From positions 90,001 to 154,000 of the forward strand of contig NZ_CP132230.1 of the NCBI RefSeq assembly GCF_030732225.1: a stretch of DNA of 64,000 nt, read 5' to 3'. Below the pieces are notes generated by a model. That model ran no database searches and was not told the origin of the DNA. It saw only the letters and a program-made list of their open reading frames with translations. The position numbers and the translations under genes are program-made. This DNA is from Streptococcus iniae (GTDB lineage Bacteria > Bacillota > Bacilli > Lactobacillales > Streptococcaceae). Shown here in pieces: positions 35,138 through 47,200 of the stretch (positions are counted from its first letter, which is position 1; every line of letters begins with the position of its first letter).

Positions 35138-35836
35138 TTGAGATACATAACAGTCGACAATTTGTCTTTTAATTATGACAGTGACCCTGTTTTAGAAGGC
35201 ATTAACTATACTTTAGACAGTGGCGAGTTTGTCACCCTAACAGGTGAAAATGGCGCTGCTAAATCAACATTAATCAAGGCAACTTTGGGAATTTTAAAAC
35301 CAAAAGTAGGGAAAGTGACGATTGCAAAGCAAAACCGAGAGGGCAAAAAGCTAAGAATAGCTTACCTTCCTCAGCAAGTTGCTAGTTTTAATGCCGGTTT
35401 TCCATCAACGGTTTATGAGTTTGTTAAGTCAGGTCGCTATCCTAGACGGGGTTGGTTCCGCCGCTTGAATCAGCATGACGAAGAACACATTAAAGCCAGT
35501 TTAGAATCTGTTGGCATGTGGGAGAGTCGTCATAAGGCAATTGGTAGTCTGTCAGGAGGGCAAAAACAGCGCATTGTGATTGCACGCATGTTTGCTTCTG
35601 ACCCTGATATTTTTGTGTTGGACGAGCCGACAACTGGTATGGATTCAGGAACAACAGATACTTTCTACCAATTAATGAACCACAGTGCCCACAAACATGG
35701 GAAAGCTGTTTTAATGATTACACATGATCCGGAAGAAGTGAAAGATTATGCTGACCGTAACATTCACTTGGTACGTAATCAGGAACTTCCTTGGCGTTGT
35801 TTTAATATTCATGACGACGAGAAAGAGGAGGTTTAA
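35138..35836 (+). CDS. adcC: Zinc ABC transporter ATPase AdcC
   Basis: 232 residues with an unusual TTG start (35138), immediately after adcR, behind GAAGGGTAAG. Walker A reads GENGAAKST, where the last Gly of the GxGK pattern is Ala, a variant I associate with this subfamily. The signature is LSGGQKQR and Walker B is [12 protein letters not shown]. It powers the AdcB permease; the binding protein AdcA is encoded elsewhere. Confidence 0.94.
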   Translation: MRYITVDNLSFNYDSDPVLEGINYTLDSGEFVTLTGENGAAKSTLIKATLGILKPKVGKVTIAKQNREGKKLRIAYLPQQVASFNAGFPSTVYEFVKSGRYPRRGWFRRLNQHDEEHIKASLESVGMWESRHKAIGSLSGGQKQRIVIARMFASDPDIFVLDEPTTGMDSGTTDTFYQLMNHSAHKHGKAVLMITHDPEEVKDYADRNIHLVRNQELPWRCFNIHDDEKEEV

Positions 35837-35838
35837 TC

Positions 35839-36654
35839 ATGTTAGAGATTTTAACCTATGATTTTATGCAACGAGCTGTTTTGGCAGTCATTGCTATCAG
35901 TATTTTTGCACCGATTCTAGGGGTTTTCCTTATTCTCAGACGTCAAAGTTTAATGAGTGATACCTTAAGCCACGTTTCCTTGGCGGGTGTCGCTTTGGGA
36001 GTTGTTATTGGTGTTAATCCAACATGGACAACCATTATTGTTGTGGCAATTGCGGCAGTAGTCTTAGAGTACTTGCGAGTGGTTTACAAACATTATATGG
36101 AAATTTCAACAGCCATTTTGATGTCGATGGGGCTTGCTATTTCGTTGATTATTATGAGTAAGTCGGCTGGAAAATCAAATATTAGTTTAGAGCAATACCT
36201 TTTTGGTTCTATTATCACAATCAGTAAAGAGCAAGTGATTGCCTTGTTTGTGATTGCCTTGTTTATTTTTCTATTAACCTTACTGTTTATTAGACCCATG
36301 TATATTTTAACTTTTGATGAAGACACAGCCTTTGTTGATGGTTTGCCGGTAAGGGTCATGTCAGTTCTTTTCAATGTGATTACAGGGATTGCCATTGCTC
36401 TTACCATTCCTGCAGCAGGAGCGCTTTTGGTGTCGACCATTATGGTTTTGCCTGCAAGTATTGCCATGCGGATTGGTAAAAATTTCAAATCTGTTATTTT
36501 TATTGGCATTTTAATTGGATTTACGGGAATGCTATCTGGTATCTTATTGTCCTATTATTGGGAGACGCCAGCTAGTGCGACCATTACCATGATTTTCATC
36601 AGTATTTTCCTTTTAGTAAATCTTTTGAGGTTCATCTTTCAGAAAATCAATTAA
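35839..36654 (+). CDS. adcB: Zinc ABC transporter permease AdcB
   Basis: 271 residues of the ABC-3 (metal) permease family with about eight membrane helices. The conserved RRQSLMSDTLSHVSLAGVAL segment couples to the ATPase, and LTIPAAGALLVSTIMVLPAS is typical of zinc permeases. The ATG is two bases after the adcC stop and has GAGGAGG as ribosome site within adcC. It is the final gene of adcRCB; a terminator shared with tyrS follows. Confidence 0.94.
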   Translation: MLEILTYDFMQRAVLAVIAISIFAPILGVFLILRRQSLMSDTLSHVSLAGVALGVVIGVNPTWTTIIVVAIAAVVLEYLRVVYKHYMEISTAILMSMGLAISLIIMSKSAGKSNISLEQYLFGSIITISKEQVIALFVIALFIFLLTLLFIRPMYILTFDEDTAFVDGLPVRVMSVLFNVITGIAIALTIPAAGALLVSTIMVLPASIAMRIGKNFKSVIFIGILIGFTGMLSGILLSYYWETPASATITMIFISIFLLVNLLRFIFQKIN

Positions 36655-36656
36655 AT

Positions 36657-36689
36657 AAAAGCCCTGAAGCTTTAGACTTCGGGGCTTTT
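36657..36689. terminator. Bidirectional terminator between adcB and tyrS
   Basis: AAAAGCCCTGAAG (36657-36669) pairs with CTTCGGGGCTTTT (36677-36689) with one mismatch, between convergent genes. Confidence 0.88.
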
Positions 36690-36698
36690 GCGATGGTT

Positions 36699-37955
36699 TT
36701 AGTAAGTTAGGACGGCATATTTTTTCTTGCCGCGACGAATGACGGTTAATTGCTCATCAATTTTGTCAGCGTCAGCTAGGACATAGGTTAAGTCTTGCAC
36801 GCGTTCACCGTTAATATAGATAGCACCGTTTTGAACATCCTCACGCGCTTGGCGTTTTGATGGAGAAATAGCAGCACTTACTAAAATGTCAACGATATTA
36901 AGGTTGTCTTCTTCTTTGACGTGATAGTTTGGCACATTGCTGAGGCCTTGTTTAAGTTCACTAGCGGATAATTCTTTGATTTTACCAGCAAATAACTGTT
37001 CTGTGATTTTTAAAGCTTGTTTGTAAGCTTCTTCACCGTGGACAAGTGTTACGACCTCGCGCGCTAGTGTTTTTTGAGCTAAGCGTTCATGACGGGCAGC
37101 TTCAAAAGCAGTTTCGATGTCAGCGATCTCGTCCAATGATAGGAAGGTGAAGATTTTGAGGAATTTGATAGCGTCATCATCCATAACGTTTAACCAGAAT
37201 TGGTACATTTCATAAGGTGATGTTTTATCAGCATCCAACCAAACGGCATTGCCTTCTGATTTGCCAAATTTCTTCCCTGTAGAATCAGTGATAAGTGGAA
37301 CGGTCATGACATGTCCTGCTTTATCAGCTTTACGACGAAGCAACTCAGTCCCTGCGGTCATGTTACCCCATTGGTCAGAACCACCAATTTGAAGTGTCAC
37401 ATTATGTTTGGCATTTAATTCATAGAAATCATAGCCTTGCATGATTTGGTAGGCGAATTCAGTATATGAAATACCAGTTTCGATACGTTTTTTAACAGAG
37501 TCTTTACTCATCATGTAGTTAACGGTAAAGTACTTACCAACATCACGAAGGAAGTCAATAAAACTAATTTGTGAGAACCAGTCATAGTTGTTAACCAGTT
37601 CAGCCTTATTTTGGCCCTCTTCGAAATCAAGGAAGCGTGACAATTGCCCTTTGATGTTGTCGCTCCATTCAAGGACGGTTTCTTTAGTTTGTAGGCTACG
37701 CTCAGCATCCTTAAAGGAGGGGTCACCAATCAATCCTGTGGCTCCGCCAACGAGTGCATAAGGCTTATGACCTGCTAGTTGTAAACGACGTGAGGTTAAG
37801 ATAGCAACCAAGTGGCCAAGGTGTAAGCTGTCAGCTGTTGGATCATAACCTGTATAATAGGATACTTGCCCTTCTGTTAGTGCTTTGACTAAGGCTTCTT
37901 CATCGGTCGTCTGAAAGACCAAGCCACGCGCTTTGAGTTCTTCAAAAATATTCAT
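36699..37955 (-). CDS. tyrS: Tyrosyl-tRNA synthetase
   Basis: 418 residues, class I synthetase charging tRNA-Tyr. The HIGH-type motif is HLGH in [13 protein letters not shown], the KMSKS-type motif is KFGKSEG, and the tyrosine pocket includes YTGYDPT and [12 protein letters not shown]-terminal S4 RNA-binding domain is present ([20 protein letters not shown]). A GGAGAAAG ribosome site precedes it. The leader to its promoter (TATAAT near 37995) is only about 30 bases, so there is no room for a T-box, although tyrS is T-box controlled in many other Firmicutes. Confidence 0.96.
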   Translation of the reverse strand: MNIFEELKARGLVFQTTDEEALVKALTEGQVSYYTGYDPTADSLHLGHLVAILTSRRLQLAGHKPYALVGGATGLIGDPSFKDAERSLQTKETVLEWSDNIKGQLSRFLDFEEGQNKAELVNNYDWFSQISFIDFLRDVGKYFTVNYMMSKDSVKKRIETGISYTEFAYQIMQGYDFYELNAKHNVTLQIGGSDQWGNMTAGTELLRRKADKAGHVMTVPLITDSTGKKFGKSEGNAVWLDADKTSPYEMYQFWLNVMDDDAIKFLKIFTFLSLDEIADIETAFEAARHERLAQKTLAREVVTLVHGEEAYKQALKITEQLFAGKIKELSASELKQGLSNVPNYHVKEEDNLNIVDILVSAAISPSKRQAREDVQNGAIYINGERVQDLTYVLADADKIDEQLTVIRRGKKKYAVLTY

Positions 37956-38063
37956 AGGCTTTCTCCATTTTCGTTATAGTTTCAGAAATCATTATATCAA
38001 AAACAACTCCTCCTATGCAAGCTTTATCAAAGTTTGGTATAATAGACAATGAGGTATTTTATC

Positions 38064-40355
38064 GTGAATCAAAGGAATAAGAAAAAACAAGAACAGGACC
38101 TGGATTATAAAGATTTAGGAATTGTCGCACTTAGAACATTAAAACTCATTTCGAATTTTATTTATATCATTATTTTCCTACTTGGGATGATGGGAGTGGG
38201 GATGGCTTTTGGCTACCTTGCCAGCCAGATTGATTCTGTGAAAGTGCCTAGTAAAGAGAGTTTGGTTAAGCAGGTGAATGCTATTTCAAGGATTTCTCAA
38301 CTAAACTACTCAGATAATAGCATTATTGCGCCGATTGACAGTGATTTGTTGCGGACTCCAGTTCCTAAGGAAGCTATATCAGATAACATCAAAAACGCTT
38401 TAGTTTCTACTGAAGATGAAAATTTTAGGGAGCATAAAGGCGTTGTGCCTAAGGCTGTTTTTAGAGCGACTTTAGCTTCTATCCTTGGTTTAGGCGAGTC
38501 GAGTGGGGGGTCAACCTTGACCCAACAGCTGGTTAAACAGCAAGTGATTGGAGATGCCCCAACCTTTAAACGGAAATCCAAAGAAATCATTTATGCGCTT
38601 GCTCTAGAACGCTACCTTTCAAAGGATGATATCTTATCAGACTATTTAAACGTGTCCCCATTTGGACGTAATAATAAGGGGCAAAACATCGCGGGAATTG
38701 GCGAAGCAGCGCGTGGTATTTTTGGTGTTGAACCAAAGGATTTAACCATTCCTCAGGCGGCATTTTTGGCAGGCTTGCCACAGAGTCCAATTGTTTACTC
38801 GCCGTATCTCTCAACGGGACAATTGAAAACAGACCAAGAGATGGTTTATGGTATTAAACGTCAGCAACATGTTCTCTATAACATGTATCGCGAAGGAATG
38901 TTAAGTAAGCAAGATTATGAGTCCTATAAAGCCTACCCGATTAAACAAGATTTTAAACAGCCAGAATCTGTCGCAAGTAATAACCATGATTATCTTTATT
39001 ACAGTATTTTAGAAAATGCTAAAGCTGCCATGTTTGATTATCTAATCAAACGAGATAAGGTTTCTGAAAGAGATTTGAAAAACGATAAAACTAAAGCAGC
39101 TTATGAAGAAAGAGCCATGACGGAGTTGCAACAAGGTGGCTATACCGTAACAAGTACTATTAATAAAACTATTTATCAAGCGATGCAAAGTGCAGCAGCT
39201 AATTATGGTGGTTTATTAGATGATGGTACGGGCACTCTTCAGATGGGGAATGTTCTGACGAATAATGCAAATGGAGCGGTTTTAGGCTTCATTGGTGGTC
39301 GTGATTACAAGATGAATCAGAACAACCATGCCTTTGATACCCGTCGCTCACCTGGTTCTAGTATCAAACCTATTATTGCTTATGGTCCTGCCATTGACCA
39401 AGGCTTGATGGGAAGTGCCAGCATCTTATCAAATTACCCAACGACTTACTCAAGTGGGCAAAAAATCATGCACGTTGATAGTGAAGGGACAGCTATGATG
39501 CCACTTCAAGAGGCCTTAAACACTTCTTGGAACATTCCTGCTTACTGGACGCAAAAGTTGTTGCGTGACAATGGTGTTAATGTTGAAGCATACATGTCCA
39601 ATATGGGCTATCATATCCCAGATTATTCAATCGAAAGTTTACCTCTGGGGGCTGGAATTGATGTTTCTGTGGGACAACAAACCAATGCCTACCAAATGAT
39701 TGCTAATAACGGAGAATTTCACAAACAATATATGGTGGAAAAAATCACTGCCAGTGATGGAACGGTTGTTTACCAACATCAAGCAAAACCGGTCCGAATT
39801 TTCTCACCAGCGACAGCAACTATTCTTCAAGAGCTATTAAGAGGGCCAATTTCATCTGGTTCAACAACCACTTTCAAGAGCCGCTTGTCTGCGATTAATC
39901 CTCACCTAGCTTCGGCAGATTGGATTGGTAAGACAGGAACGACGGAAAACTATTCTGATGTTTGGTTAATGCTTGCAACTCCTAAAGTTACTTTGGGAGG
40001 ATGGGCAGGTCATGATGATAATAGTTCACTAGCAGCGATGACAGGTTATCATAATGAGGCCAATTACATGGCCAATTTAGCTAACGCTATAAATCAGGCT
40101 GATGGAGATATTTTTGGTATAGGTCAGCGCTTCAAACTTGATAACAGTGTGATTAAGGCCTCTGTCAATAAAGCAACTGGTTTACAAGCTGGCGTAGTGA
40201 CTGTGAATGGGCGTAAAATTACCATTGGTGGGGAGAACACGACCAGTCTTTGGGCTAAAAATGGTCCAGGTCAAATGACCTATAAATTTGCTATTGGTGG
40301 AACAGACGCAGACTATCAAAAAGCCTGGTCTAGTTTTGGCGGTGGCAAGAAATAA
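38064..40355 (+). CDS. pbp1b: Bifunctional penicillin-binding protein 1b
   Basis: 763 residues from GTG 38064. I prefer it to the ATG at 38049 because an extended -10 (TGGTATAAT, 38035-38043) would start transcription at about 38050, and GAGG lies nine bases before the GTG. The protein is a class A PBP: a cytoplasmic tail, one membrane anchor (NFIYIIIFLLGMMGVGMAFG), a glycosyltransferase domain with EDENFREHKGV and SSGGSTLTQQL, then a transpeptidase domain with the nucleophile SPGSSIKP (SxxK), TSWNIP and KTGTTENYSD (KTG). It polymerises and cross-links peptidoglycan at the cell surface. Length is normal for the family. Confidence 0.94.
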   Translation: MNQRNKKKQEQDLDYKDLGIVALRTLKLISNFIYIIIFLLGMMGVGMAFGYLASQIDSVKVPSKESLVKQVNAISRISQLNYSDNSIIAPIDSDLLRTPVPKEAISDNIKNALVSTEDENFREHKGVVPKAVFRATLASILGLGESSGGSTLTQQLVKQQVIGDAPTFKRKSKEIIYALALERYLSKDDILSDYLNVSPFGRNNKGQNIAGIGEAARGIFGVEPKDLTIPQAAFLAGLPQSPIVYSPYLSTGQLKTDQEMVYGIKRQQHVLYNMYREGMLSKQDYESYKAYPIKQDFKQPESVASNNHDYLYYSILENAKAAMFDYLIKRDKVSERDLKNDKTKAAYEERAMTELQQGGYTVTSTINKTIYQAMQSAAANYGGLLDDGTGTLQMGNVLTNNANGAVLGFIGGRDYKMNQNNHAFDTRRSPGSSIKPIIAYGPAIDQGLMGSASILSNYPTTYSSGQKIMHVDSEGTAMMPLQEALNTSWNIPAYWTQKLLRDNGVNVEAYMSNMGYHIPDYSIESLPLGAGIDVSVGQQTNAYQMIANNGEFHKQYMVEKITASDGTVVYQHQAKPVRIFSPATATILQELLRGPISSGSTTTFKSRLSAINPHLASADWIGKTGTTENYSDVWLMLATPKVTLGGWAGHDDNSSLAAMTGYHNEANYMANLANAINQADGDIFGIGQRFKLDNSVIKASVNKATGLQAGVVTVNGRKITIGGENTTSLWAKNGPGQMTYKFAIGGTDADYQKAWSSFGGGKK

Positions 40356-40356
40356 C

Positions 40357-40490
40357 TTGATTTTCACGAAAAAATAGTGTATAATATTGGTAACTATTTG
40401 TCGTCTAATCTAGTTGAAATATTGTCCAACTAGACAGAACAGCAGTTAAATCATACTGATACAGTCAGATTTAGCTGCTCTTTTTGTGCC
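40357..40490 (+). promoter_or_regulatory. rpoB promoter and structured leader (candidate Lacto-rpoB element/attenuator)
   Basis: TTGATT (40357-40362), 17 bp, TATAAT (40380-40385). The leader contains two hairpins: TCTAGTTG/CAACTAGA (40409-40416, 40427-40434) and AGCAGTTAAATC/GATTTAGCTGCT (40441-40452, 40468-40479), the latter followed by C and five Ts like a terminator. A conserved leader upstream of rpoB in Lactobacillales (Lacto-rpoB) has been described; identity with it is inferred from position and lineage. Confidence 0.6.
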
Positions 40491-40616
40491 TATTTTTGCT
40501 TTAAAGGATACTTTGTTATCTATATTTAAAGATTCTAAAAATTCACATTCTGGACAAATGAAAGTAGACCTATTTGTTAAAAAACAAATCTTAAAAAAGA
40601 AAAAGGAGCTAAAAAC

Positions 40617-43600
40617 TTGGCAGGACATGAAGTTCGATACGGAAAACACCGTACACGTCGTAGCTTTTCAAGAATCAAAGAAGTTCTTGATTTACCAAAC
40701 TTGATTGAAATTCAAACTGACTCATTCCAAGAGTTTCTAGATGCAGGTTTGAAGGAAGTTTTTGAAGACGTACTTCCAATTTCAAACTTTACAGATACTA
40801 TGGAACTTGAGTTTGTTGGATATGAATTCAAAGAGCCAAAATACACTTTAGAGGAAGCTCGTGTTCACGATGCCTCTTATTCTGCACCTATTTTTGTAAC
40901 CTTTAGATTGGTAAACAAGGAAACTGGTGAGATTAAAACACAAGAAGTATTCTTTGGTGATTTCCCAATTATGACTGAAATGGGAACCTTTATCATCAAT
41001 GGTGGTGAACGTATTATCGTTTCACAGTTGGTGCGTTCTCCAGGTGTTTATTTCAATGATAAAGTGGATAAAAACGGAAAAGTTGGCTATGGATCAACTG
41101 TTATCCCTAACCGTGGTGCATGGTTAGAGTTAGAAACAGATGCAAAAGACATTGCTTACACTCGTATTGACCGTACTCGTAAAATTCCGTTTACAACACT
41201 TGTGCGTGCACTTGGATTTTCAGGTGATGACGAAATCGTTGATATCTTTGGTGAGAGTGAATTAGTTCGTAACACTATTGAGAAAGATATCCATAAAAAT
41301 CCAAATGATTCACGTACAGACGAAGCCCTTAAAGAAATTTATGAACGCTTAAGACCAGGTGAACCTAAAACAGCTGATAGCTCACGTAGCTTATTGATTG
41401 CGCGCTTCTTCGACGCACGTCGTTATGACTTAGCAGCAGTTGGTCGCTATAAAGTGAACAAAAAACTTAACATTAAAACACGTTTGTTGAATCAAGTGAT
41501 CGCAGAAAATCTTGTCGACGGTGAAACAGGTGAAATTCTTGTTGAAGCTGGAACAGAAATGACGCGTTCAGTCATTGAATCTATTGAAGAGCATCTTGAT
41601 GGTGATTTGAACAAATTTGTATACACACCAAATGACTATGCCGTTGTGACAGAACCTGTTGTCCTACAAAAATTCAAAGTGGTTTCGCCACTTGATCCAG
41701 ATAAAGTTGTTACCATTGTTGGTAACTGCCAACCTGATGACAAAGTTCGTGCACTTACACCAGCTGATATCCTTGCAGAAATGTCATATTTCTTGAACCT
41801 TGCAGAGGGTCTTGGAAAAGTTGATGACATTGACCACTTGGGTAACCGTCGTATTCGTGCAGTTGGTGAATTGCTTGCTAACCAATTCCGTATTGGTCTT
41901 GCTCGTATGGAACGTAATGTTCGCGAACGCATGTCTGTTCAAGACAATGATGTTTTAACACCACAACAAATCATCAATATTCGTCCTGTAACGGCAGCTG
42001 TTAAAGAATTCTTTGGTTCTTCTCAATTGTCACAGTTCATGGACCAACATAATCCTCTTTCTGAATTATCACACAAACGTCGTCTTTCAGCCTTAGGACC
42101 TGGTGGTTTGACGCGTGACCGTGCCGGCTATGAAGTTCGTGACGTGCATTACACTCACTATGGTCGTATGTGTCCGATTGAGACACCAGAGGGACCAAAT
42201 ATCGGTCTGATCAATAACTTATCTTCATTTGGACATTTGAATAAATATGGCTTTATTCAAACACCTTACCGCAAAGTTGACCGTGAAAGCGGCGTTGTTA
42301 CAAGTGAAATTGTTTGGTTGACTGCTGATGAAGAAGATGAATTTACAGTTGCACAGGCTAATTCTAAATTAAATGAAGATGGCACTTTTGCTGAAGAAAT
42401 CGTTATGGGACGTCATCAAGGTAATAACCAAGAGTTCCCAGCTAGTCAAGTTGACTTTGTAGACGTTTCTCCTAAGCAGGTAGTTGCCGTTGCGACAGCA
42501 TGTATTCCTTTCTTGGAAAACGATGACTCCAACCGTGCCCTCATGGGTGCCAACATGCAACGTCAGGCTGTGCCATTGATTGATCCTAAAGCACCATTTG
42601 TTGGTACTGGTATGGAATATCAAGCAGCCCACGATTCTGGTGCTGCAGTGATTGCACAGCACGATGGTAAAGTTGTTTTCTCAGATGCTGAAAAAGTTGA
42701 AGTTCGTCGTGAAGATGGTTCACTTGATGTTTACCATGTAACAAAATTCCGTCGTTCAAACTCAGGGACAGCTTATAACCAACGCACACTTGTTAAAGTC
42801 GGCGACATTGTTGAAAAAGGTGACTTCATTGCTGATGGCCCATCTATGGAAAACGGTGAAATGGCCCTTGGTCAAAATCCAGTCGTTGCTTATATGACAT
42901 GGGAAGGTTATAACTTCGAGGATGCTGTTATCATGAGTGAGCGCCTTGTGAAAGAAGATGTTTACACATCTGTTCACTTGGAGGAGTTCGAATCAGAAAC
43001 ACGCGATACAAAACTTGGTGCAGAAGAAATTACACGTGAAGTACCAAACGTTGGTGAAGAAGCCCTTAAAGACCTTGACGAGATGGGAATTATCCGTATC
43101 GGTGCTGAGGTTAAAGAAGGTGATATCCTTGTTGGTAAAGTCACACCTAAAGGTGAAAAAGACTTATCAGCAGAAGAACGTCTTTTACATGCTATCTTTG
43201 GCGATAAATCACGTGAAGTTCGTGACACTTCTCTTCGTGTGCCTCACGGTGGCGATGGTATTGTACGTGATGTGAAAATCTTTACGCGTGCTAATGGTGA
43301 TGAATTGCAATCAGGCGTAAATATGCTTGTTCGTGTTTACATCGCTCAAAAACGTAAAATTAAAGTTGGAGATAAAATGGCCGGTCGTCACGGAAACAAG
43401 GGGGTTGTTTCACGTATTGTTCCAGTTGAAGACATGCCTTACTTGCCAGATGGTACGCCAGTTGATATCATGTTGAACCCTCTTGGGGTGCCTTCACGTA
43501 TGAATATCGGACAAGTTATGGAACTCCACCTTGGTATGGCGGCTCGTAACCTCGGAATTCACATTGCAACGCCAGTCTTTGACGGGGCAAGTGCAGAAGA

Positions 43601-44180
43601 CCTTTGGGATACGGTTGCTGAAGCTGGTATGGATTCAGATGCGAAGACTGTCCTTTACGATGGACGTACTGGTGAGCCATTTGACAACCGTGTCTCAGTT
43701 GGTGTCATGTACATGATTAAACTTCACCACATGGTTGATGATAAACTTCACGCCCGTTCTGTAGGACCTTACTCACTTGTTACACAACAACCTCTTGGTG
43801 GTAAAGCACAATTTGGTGGACAACGTTTTGGTGAGATGGAAGTTTGGGCCCTTGAAGCTTATGGTGCCTCAAATGTTCTTCAAGAAATCCTAACATACAA
43901 ATCAGATGATGTTACTGGACGTTTGAAAGCATATGAAGCAATCACTAAAGGTAAACCAATTCCAAAACCAGGTGTTCCAGAATCATTCCGCGTTCTTGTT
44001 AAAGAATTACAATCACTTGGTCTTGACATGCGTGTTCTTGATGAAGATGACAATGAAGTTGAACTTCGTGACCTTGATGAAGGTGAAGATGATGACGTGA
44101 TGCACGTTGATGATCTTGAAAAAGCCCGTGAAAAACAAGTTCAAGAAGCAGAAGAAGCTTTACAAACAAAAGAAGACTAA
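40617..44180 (+). CDS. rpoB: RNA polymerase beta subunit
   Basis: 1187 residues, full length for streptococci, starting at TTG 40617 ([20 protein letters not shown]) with AAAAAGGAG upstream. The rifampicin-binding cluster reads [20 protein letters not shown] followed by [10 protein letters not shown], all wild-type-looking residues. The conserved [22 protein letters not shown] and [20 protein letters not shown] segments are intact. The C-terminus is long and acidic. It forms the catalytic core with RpoC encoded next. Confidence 0.98.
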   Translation: MAGHEVRYGKHRTRRSFSRIKEVLDLPNLIEIQTDSFQEFLDAGLKEVFEDVLPISNFTDTMELEFVGYEFKEPKYTLEEARVHDASYSAPIFVTFRLVNKETGEIKTQEVFFGDFPIMTEMGTFIINGGERIIVSQLVRSPGVYFNDKVDKNGKVGYGSTVIPNRGAWLELETDAKDIAYTRIDRTRKIPFTTLVRALGFSGDDEIVDIFGESELVRNTIEKDIHKNPNDSRTDEALKEIYERLRPGEPKTADSSRSLLIARFFDARRYDLAAVGRYKVNKKLNIKTRLLNQVIAENLVDGETGEILVEAGTEMTRSVIESIEEHLDGDLNKFVYTPNDYAVVTEPVVLQKFKVVSPLDPDKVVTIVGNCQPDDKVRALTPADILAEMSYFLNLAEGLGKVDDIDHLGNRRIRAVGELLANQFRIGLARMERNVRERMSVQDNDVLTPQQIINIRPVTAAVKEFFGSSQLSQFMDQHNPLSELSHKRRLSALGPGGLTRDRAGYEVRDVHYTHYGRMCPIETPEGPNIGLINNLSSFGHLNKYGFIQTPYRKVDRESGVVTSEIVWLTADEEDEFTVAQANSKLNEDGTFAEEIVMGRHQGNNQEFPASQVDFVDVSPKQVVAVATACIPFLENDDSNRALMGANMQRQAVPLIDPKAPFVGTGMEYQAAHDSGAAVIAQHDGKVVFSDAEKVEVRREDGSLDVYHVTKFRRSNSGTAYNQRTLVKVGDIVEKGDFIADGPSMENGEMALGQNPVVAYMTWEGYNFEDAVIMSERLVKEDVYTSVHLEEFESETRDTKLGAEEITREVPNVGEEALKDLDEMGIIRIGAEVKEGDILVGKVTPKGEKDLSAEERLLHAIFGDKSREVRDTSLRVPHGGDGIVRDVKIFTRANGDELQSGVNMLVRVYIAQKRKIKVGDKMAGRHGNKGVVSRIVPVEDMPYLPDGTPVDIMLNPLGVPSRMNIGQVMELHLGMAARNLGIHIATPVFDGASAEDLWDTVAEAGMDSDAKTVLYDGRTGEPFDNRVSVGVMYMIKLHHMVDDKLHARSVGPYSLVTQQPLGGKAQFGGQRFGEMEVWALEAYGASNVLQEILTYKSDDVTGRLKAYEAITKGKPIPKPGVPESFRVLVKELQSLGLDMRVLDEDDNEVELRDLDEGEDDDVMHVDDLEKAREKQVQEAEEALQTKED

Positions 44181-44218
44181 GAAGGTTTAATAACCTATTG
44201 AAAGCAATAAATTACTGA

Positions 44219-44240
44219 CCTAGAGCATTATTGCTCTAGG
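44219..44240 (+). other. Perfect hairpin in the rpoB-rpoC intergenic region
   Basis: CCTAGAGCA and TGCTCTAGG pair over 9 bp around a TTAT loop. There is no T-tract, so it is not an ordinary terminator; it may be an RNA-processing or stability element setting the ratio of the two messages. Confidence 0.6.
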
Positions 44241-44277
44241 AGGCAGTAATCTGATAAATCGAAGAAAGGTAAAACTA

Positions 44278-47200
44278 GTGGTTGACGTAAATCGTTTTAA
44301 AAGTATGCAAATCACATTAGCCTCACCAAGTAAAGTCCGTTCATGGTCTTATGGTGAAGTTAAAAAACCTGAAACAATCAACTACCGTACACTAAAACCA
44401 GAACGTGAAGGACTTTTTGATGAAGTTATCTTTGGTCCAACAAAAGATTGGGAGTGTGCCTGTGGGAAATACAAACGTATCCGTTATAAAGGGATTGTTT
44501 GTGACCGTTGTGGTGTTGAAGTAACCCGTGCCAAAGTTCGTCGTGAACGCATGGGACATATTGAGTTGAAAGCACCAGTTTCACATATCTGGTATTTCAA
44601 AGGAATTCCATCTCGTATGGGATTGACTCTTGATATGAGTCCTCGAGCTCTTGAAGAAGTTATCTATTTCGCAGCTTATGTTGTGATTGATCCAAAAGAA
44701 ACACCTTTAGAGCCTAAATCATTATTAACAGAGCGTGAATACCGCGAAAAAATTCAAGAATATGGCTATGGTTCATTTGTCGCTAAGATGGGTGCAGAAG
44801 CTATTCAAGATCTCTTGAAACGTGTTGATTTACCAACAGAAATTGCTGAATTGAAAGAAGAACTGAAATCAGCAACTGGTCAAAAACGTATTAAAGCAGT
44901 TCGTCGTTTAGATGTTCTAGATGCCTTCAACAAATCAGGCAATAAACCTGAGTGGATGGTATTGAACATTCTTCCAGTTATTCCGCCGGATTTACGTCCG
45001 ATGGTTCAATTGGATGGTGGACGTTTTGCAGCATCAGATTTGAATGACTTATACCGTCGTGTTATTAACCGTAATAACCGTTTAGCACGTCTTTTAGAGT
45101 TAAATGCTCCAGGAATCATCGTTCAAAATGAAAAACGTATGCTTCAAGAAGCGGTTGATGCTTTGATTGACAATGGTCGTCGTGGTCGTCCAATCACAGG
45201 TCCTGGTAGTCGTCCATTGAAATCTTTGAGCCATATGCTTAAAGGTAAACAAGGGCGTTTCCGTCAAAACTTGCTTGGTAAGCGTGTTGACTTCTCAGGG
45301 CGTTCAGTTATTGCTGTTGGTCCTACTTTGAAAATGTATCAATGTGGTGTGCCACGCGAAATGGCAATCGAGCTCTTCAAACCATTTGTAATGCGTGAAA
45401 TTGTTGCCCGCGAATTTGCTGGAAACGTTAAAGCAGCAAAACGTATGGTTGAACGTGGCGACGAACGTATTTGGGATATCTTAGAAGAAGTTATCAAAGA
45501 GCACCCAGTACTTCTTAACCGCGCACCTACTCTTCACAGACTTGGTATTCAAGCATTTGAACCTGTTCTTATCGATGGTAAAGCCCTTCGTCTTCACCCG
45601 CTTGTATGTGAAGCCTACAATGCTGACTTCGATGGAGACCAAATGGCCATCCACGTCCCACTTTCTGAAGAAGCACAAGCTGAGGCTCGTTTGTTGATGC
45701 TTGCAGCAGAGCACATCCTTAACCCTAAAGATGGAAAACCAGTTGTTACACCATCTCAGGATATGGTTTTAGGGAATTACTACCTAACAATGGAAGATGC
45801 TGGTCGTGAAGGTGAAGGAATGATCTTCAAAGACAAAGATGAAGCTGTTATGGCTTACCAAAATGGCTATGCTCACTTACATAGTCGTGTTGGTATCGCA
45901 GTTGATTCGATGCCTAACAAACCTTGGAAAGATAGTCAAAGACACAAAATCATGGTAACTACTGTTGGTAAGATTTTGTTTAATGACATCATGCCAGAAG
46001 ATCTTCCATATTTGCAAGAACCAAACAATGCTAACTTAACAGAAGGTACTCCAGATAAATACTTCCTTGAACCAGGTCAAGAAATCCAAGACGTTATTGA
46101 CGGTTTGGAACTCAATGTCCCATTCAAGAAGAAAAATCTAGGAAATATCATCGCTGAAACTTTCAAACGTTTCCGCACAACAGAAACATCAGCTTTCCTT
46201 GACCGCTTGAAAGACTTAGGTTACTACCATTCAACACTTGCTGGTTTAACAGTTGGTATTGCTGATATTCCAGTTATTGATAATAAAGCTGAAATTCTTG
46301 AAGCTGCTCACCATCGTGTTGAAGAAATAAACAAAGCCTTCCGTCGTGGTTTGATGACTGAAGATGATCGTTATGTTGCTGTTACAACAACATGGCGTGA
46401 AGCAAAAGAAGCGCTTGAAAAACGTCTGATTGAAACACAAGATCCTAAAAACCCAATCGTTATGATGATGGACTCAGGTGCCCGTGGTAACATCTCAAAC
46501 TTCTCACAGCTTGCCGGTATGCGTGGTTTGATGGCTGCTCCTAACGGACGTATCATGGAATTGCCTATCCTTTCAAACTTCCGTGAAGGTTTGACCGTTT
46601 TGGAAATGTTCTTCTCAACCCATGGTGCTCGTAAAGGGATGACCGATACAGCCCTTAAGACAGCCGACTCTGGTTACCTTACTCGTCGTTTGGTTGATGT
46701 TGCCCAAGATGTTATTATCCGTGAAGATGATTGTGGAACTGACCGAGGTCTTCTCATTAAAGCTATCACAGATGGCAAAGAAGTTACAGAAACACTTGAA
46801 GAACGCCTTCAAGGGCGTTATACTCGTAAATCAGTGAAGCATCCTGAAACTGGTGAAGTTCTTATCGGAGCTGATCAATTGATTTCAGAAGATATGGCCC
46901 GTAAAATTGTTGATGCAGGCGTTGAAGAAGTAACAATTCGTTCAGTCTTCACATGTGCTACAAAACACGGTGTATGTCGTCACTGTTATGGTATCAACCT
47001 TGCAACAGGTGATGCTGTTGAAGTTGGTGAAGCAGTTGGTACAATTGCCGCTCAATCAATCGGTGAGCCTGGTACACAGCTTACAATGCGTACCTTCCAT
47101 ACCGGTGGTGTTGCGTCAAATACCGATATCACTCAAGGTCTTCCTCGTATCCAAGAAATCTTTGAAGCACGTAACCCTAAAGGGGAAGCTGTTATCACTG

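Noticed and set aside
37956..38040. T-box leader for tyrS
   Set aside because: The distance from promoter to start codon is only about 30 bases, too short for a T-box.
40486..40704. A 72-codon frame spanning the rpoB start
   Set aside because: It overlaps the rpoB leader and start in another frame without its own ribosome site; typical shadow.
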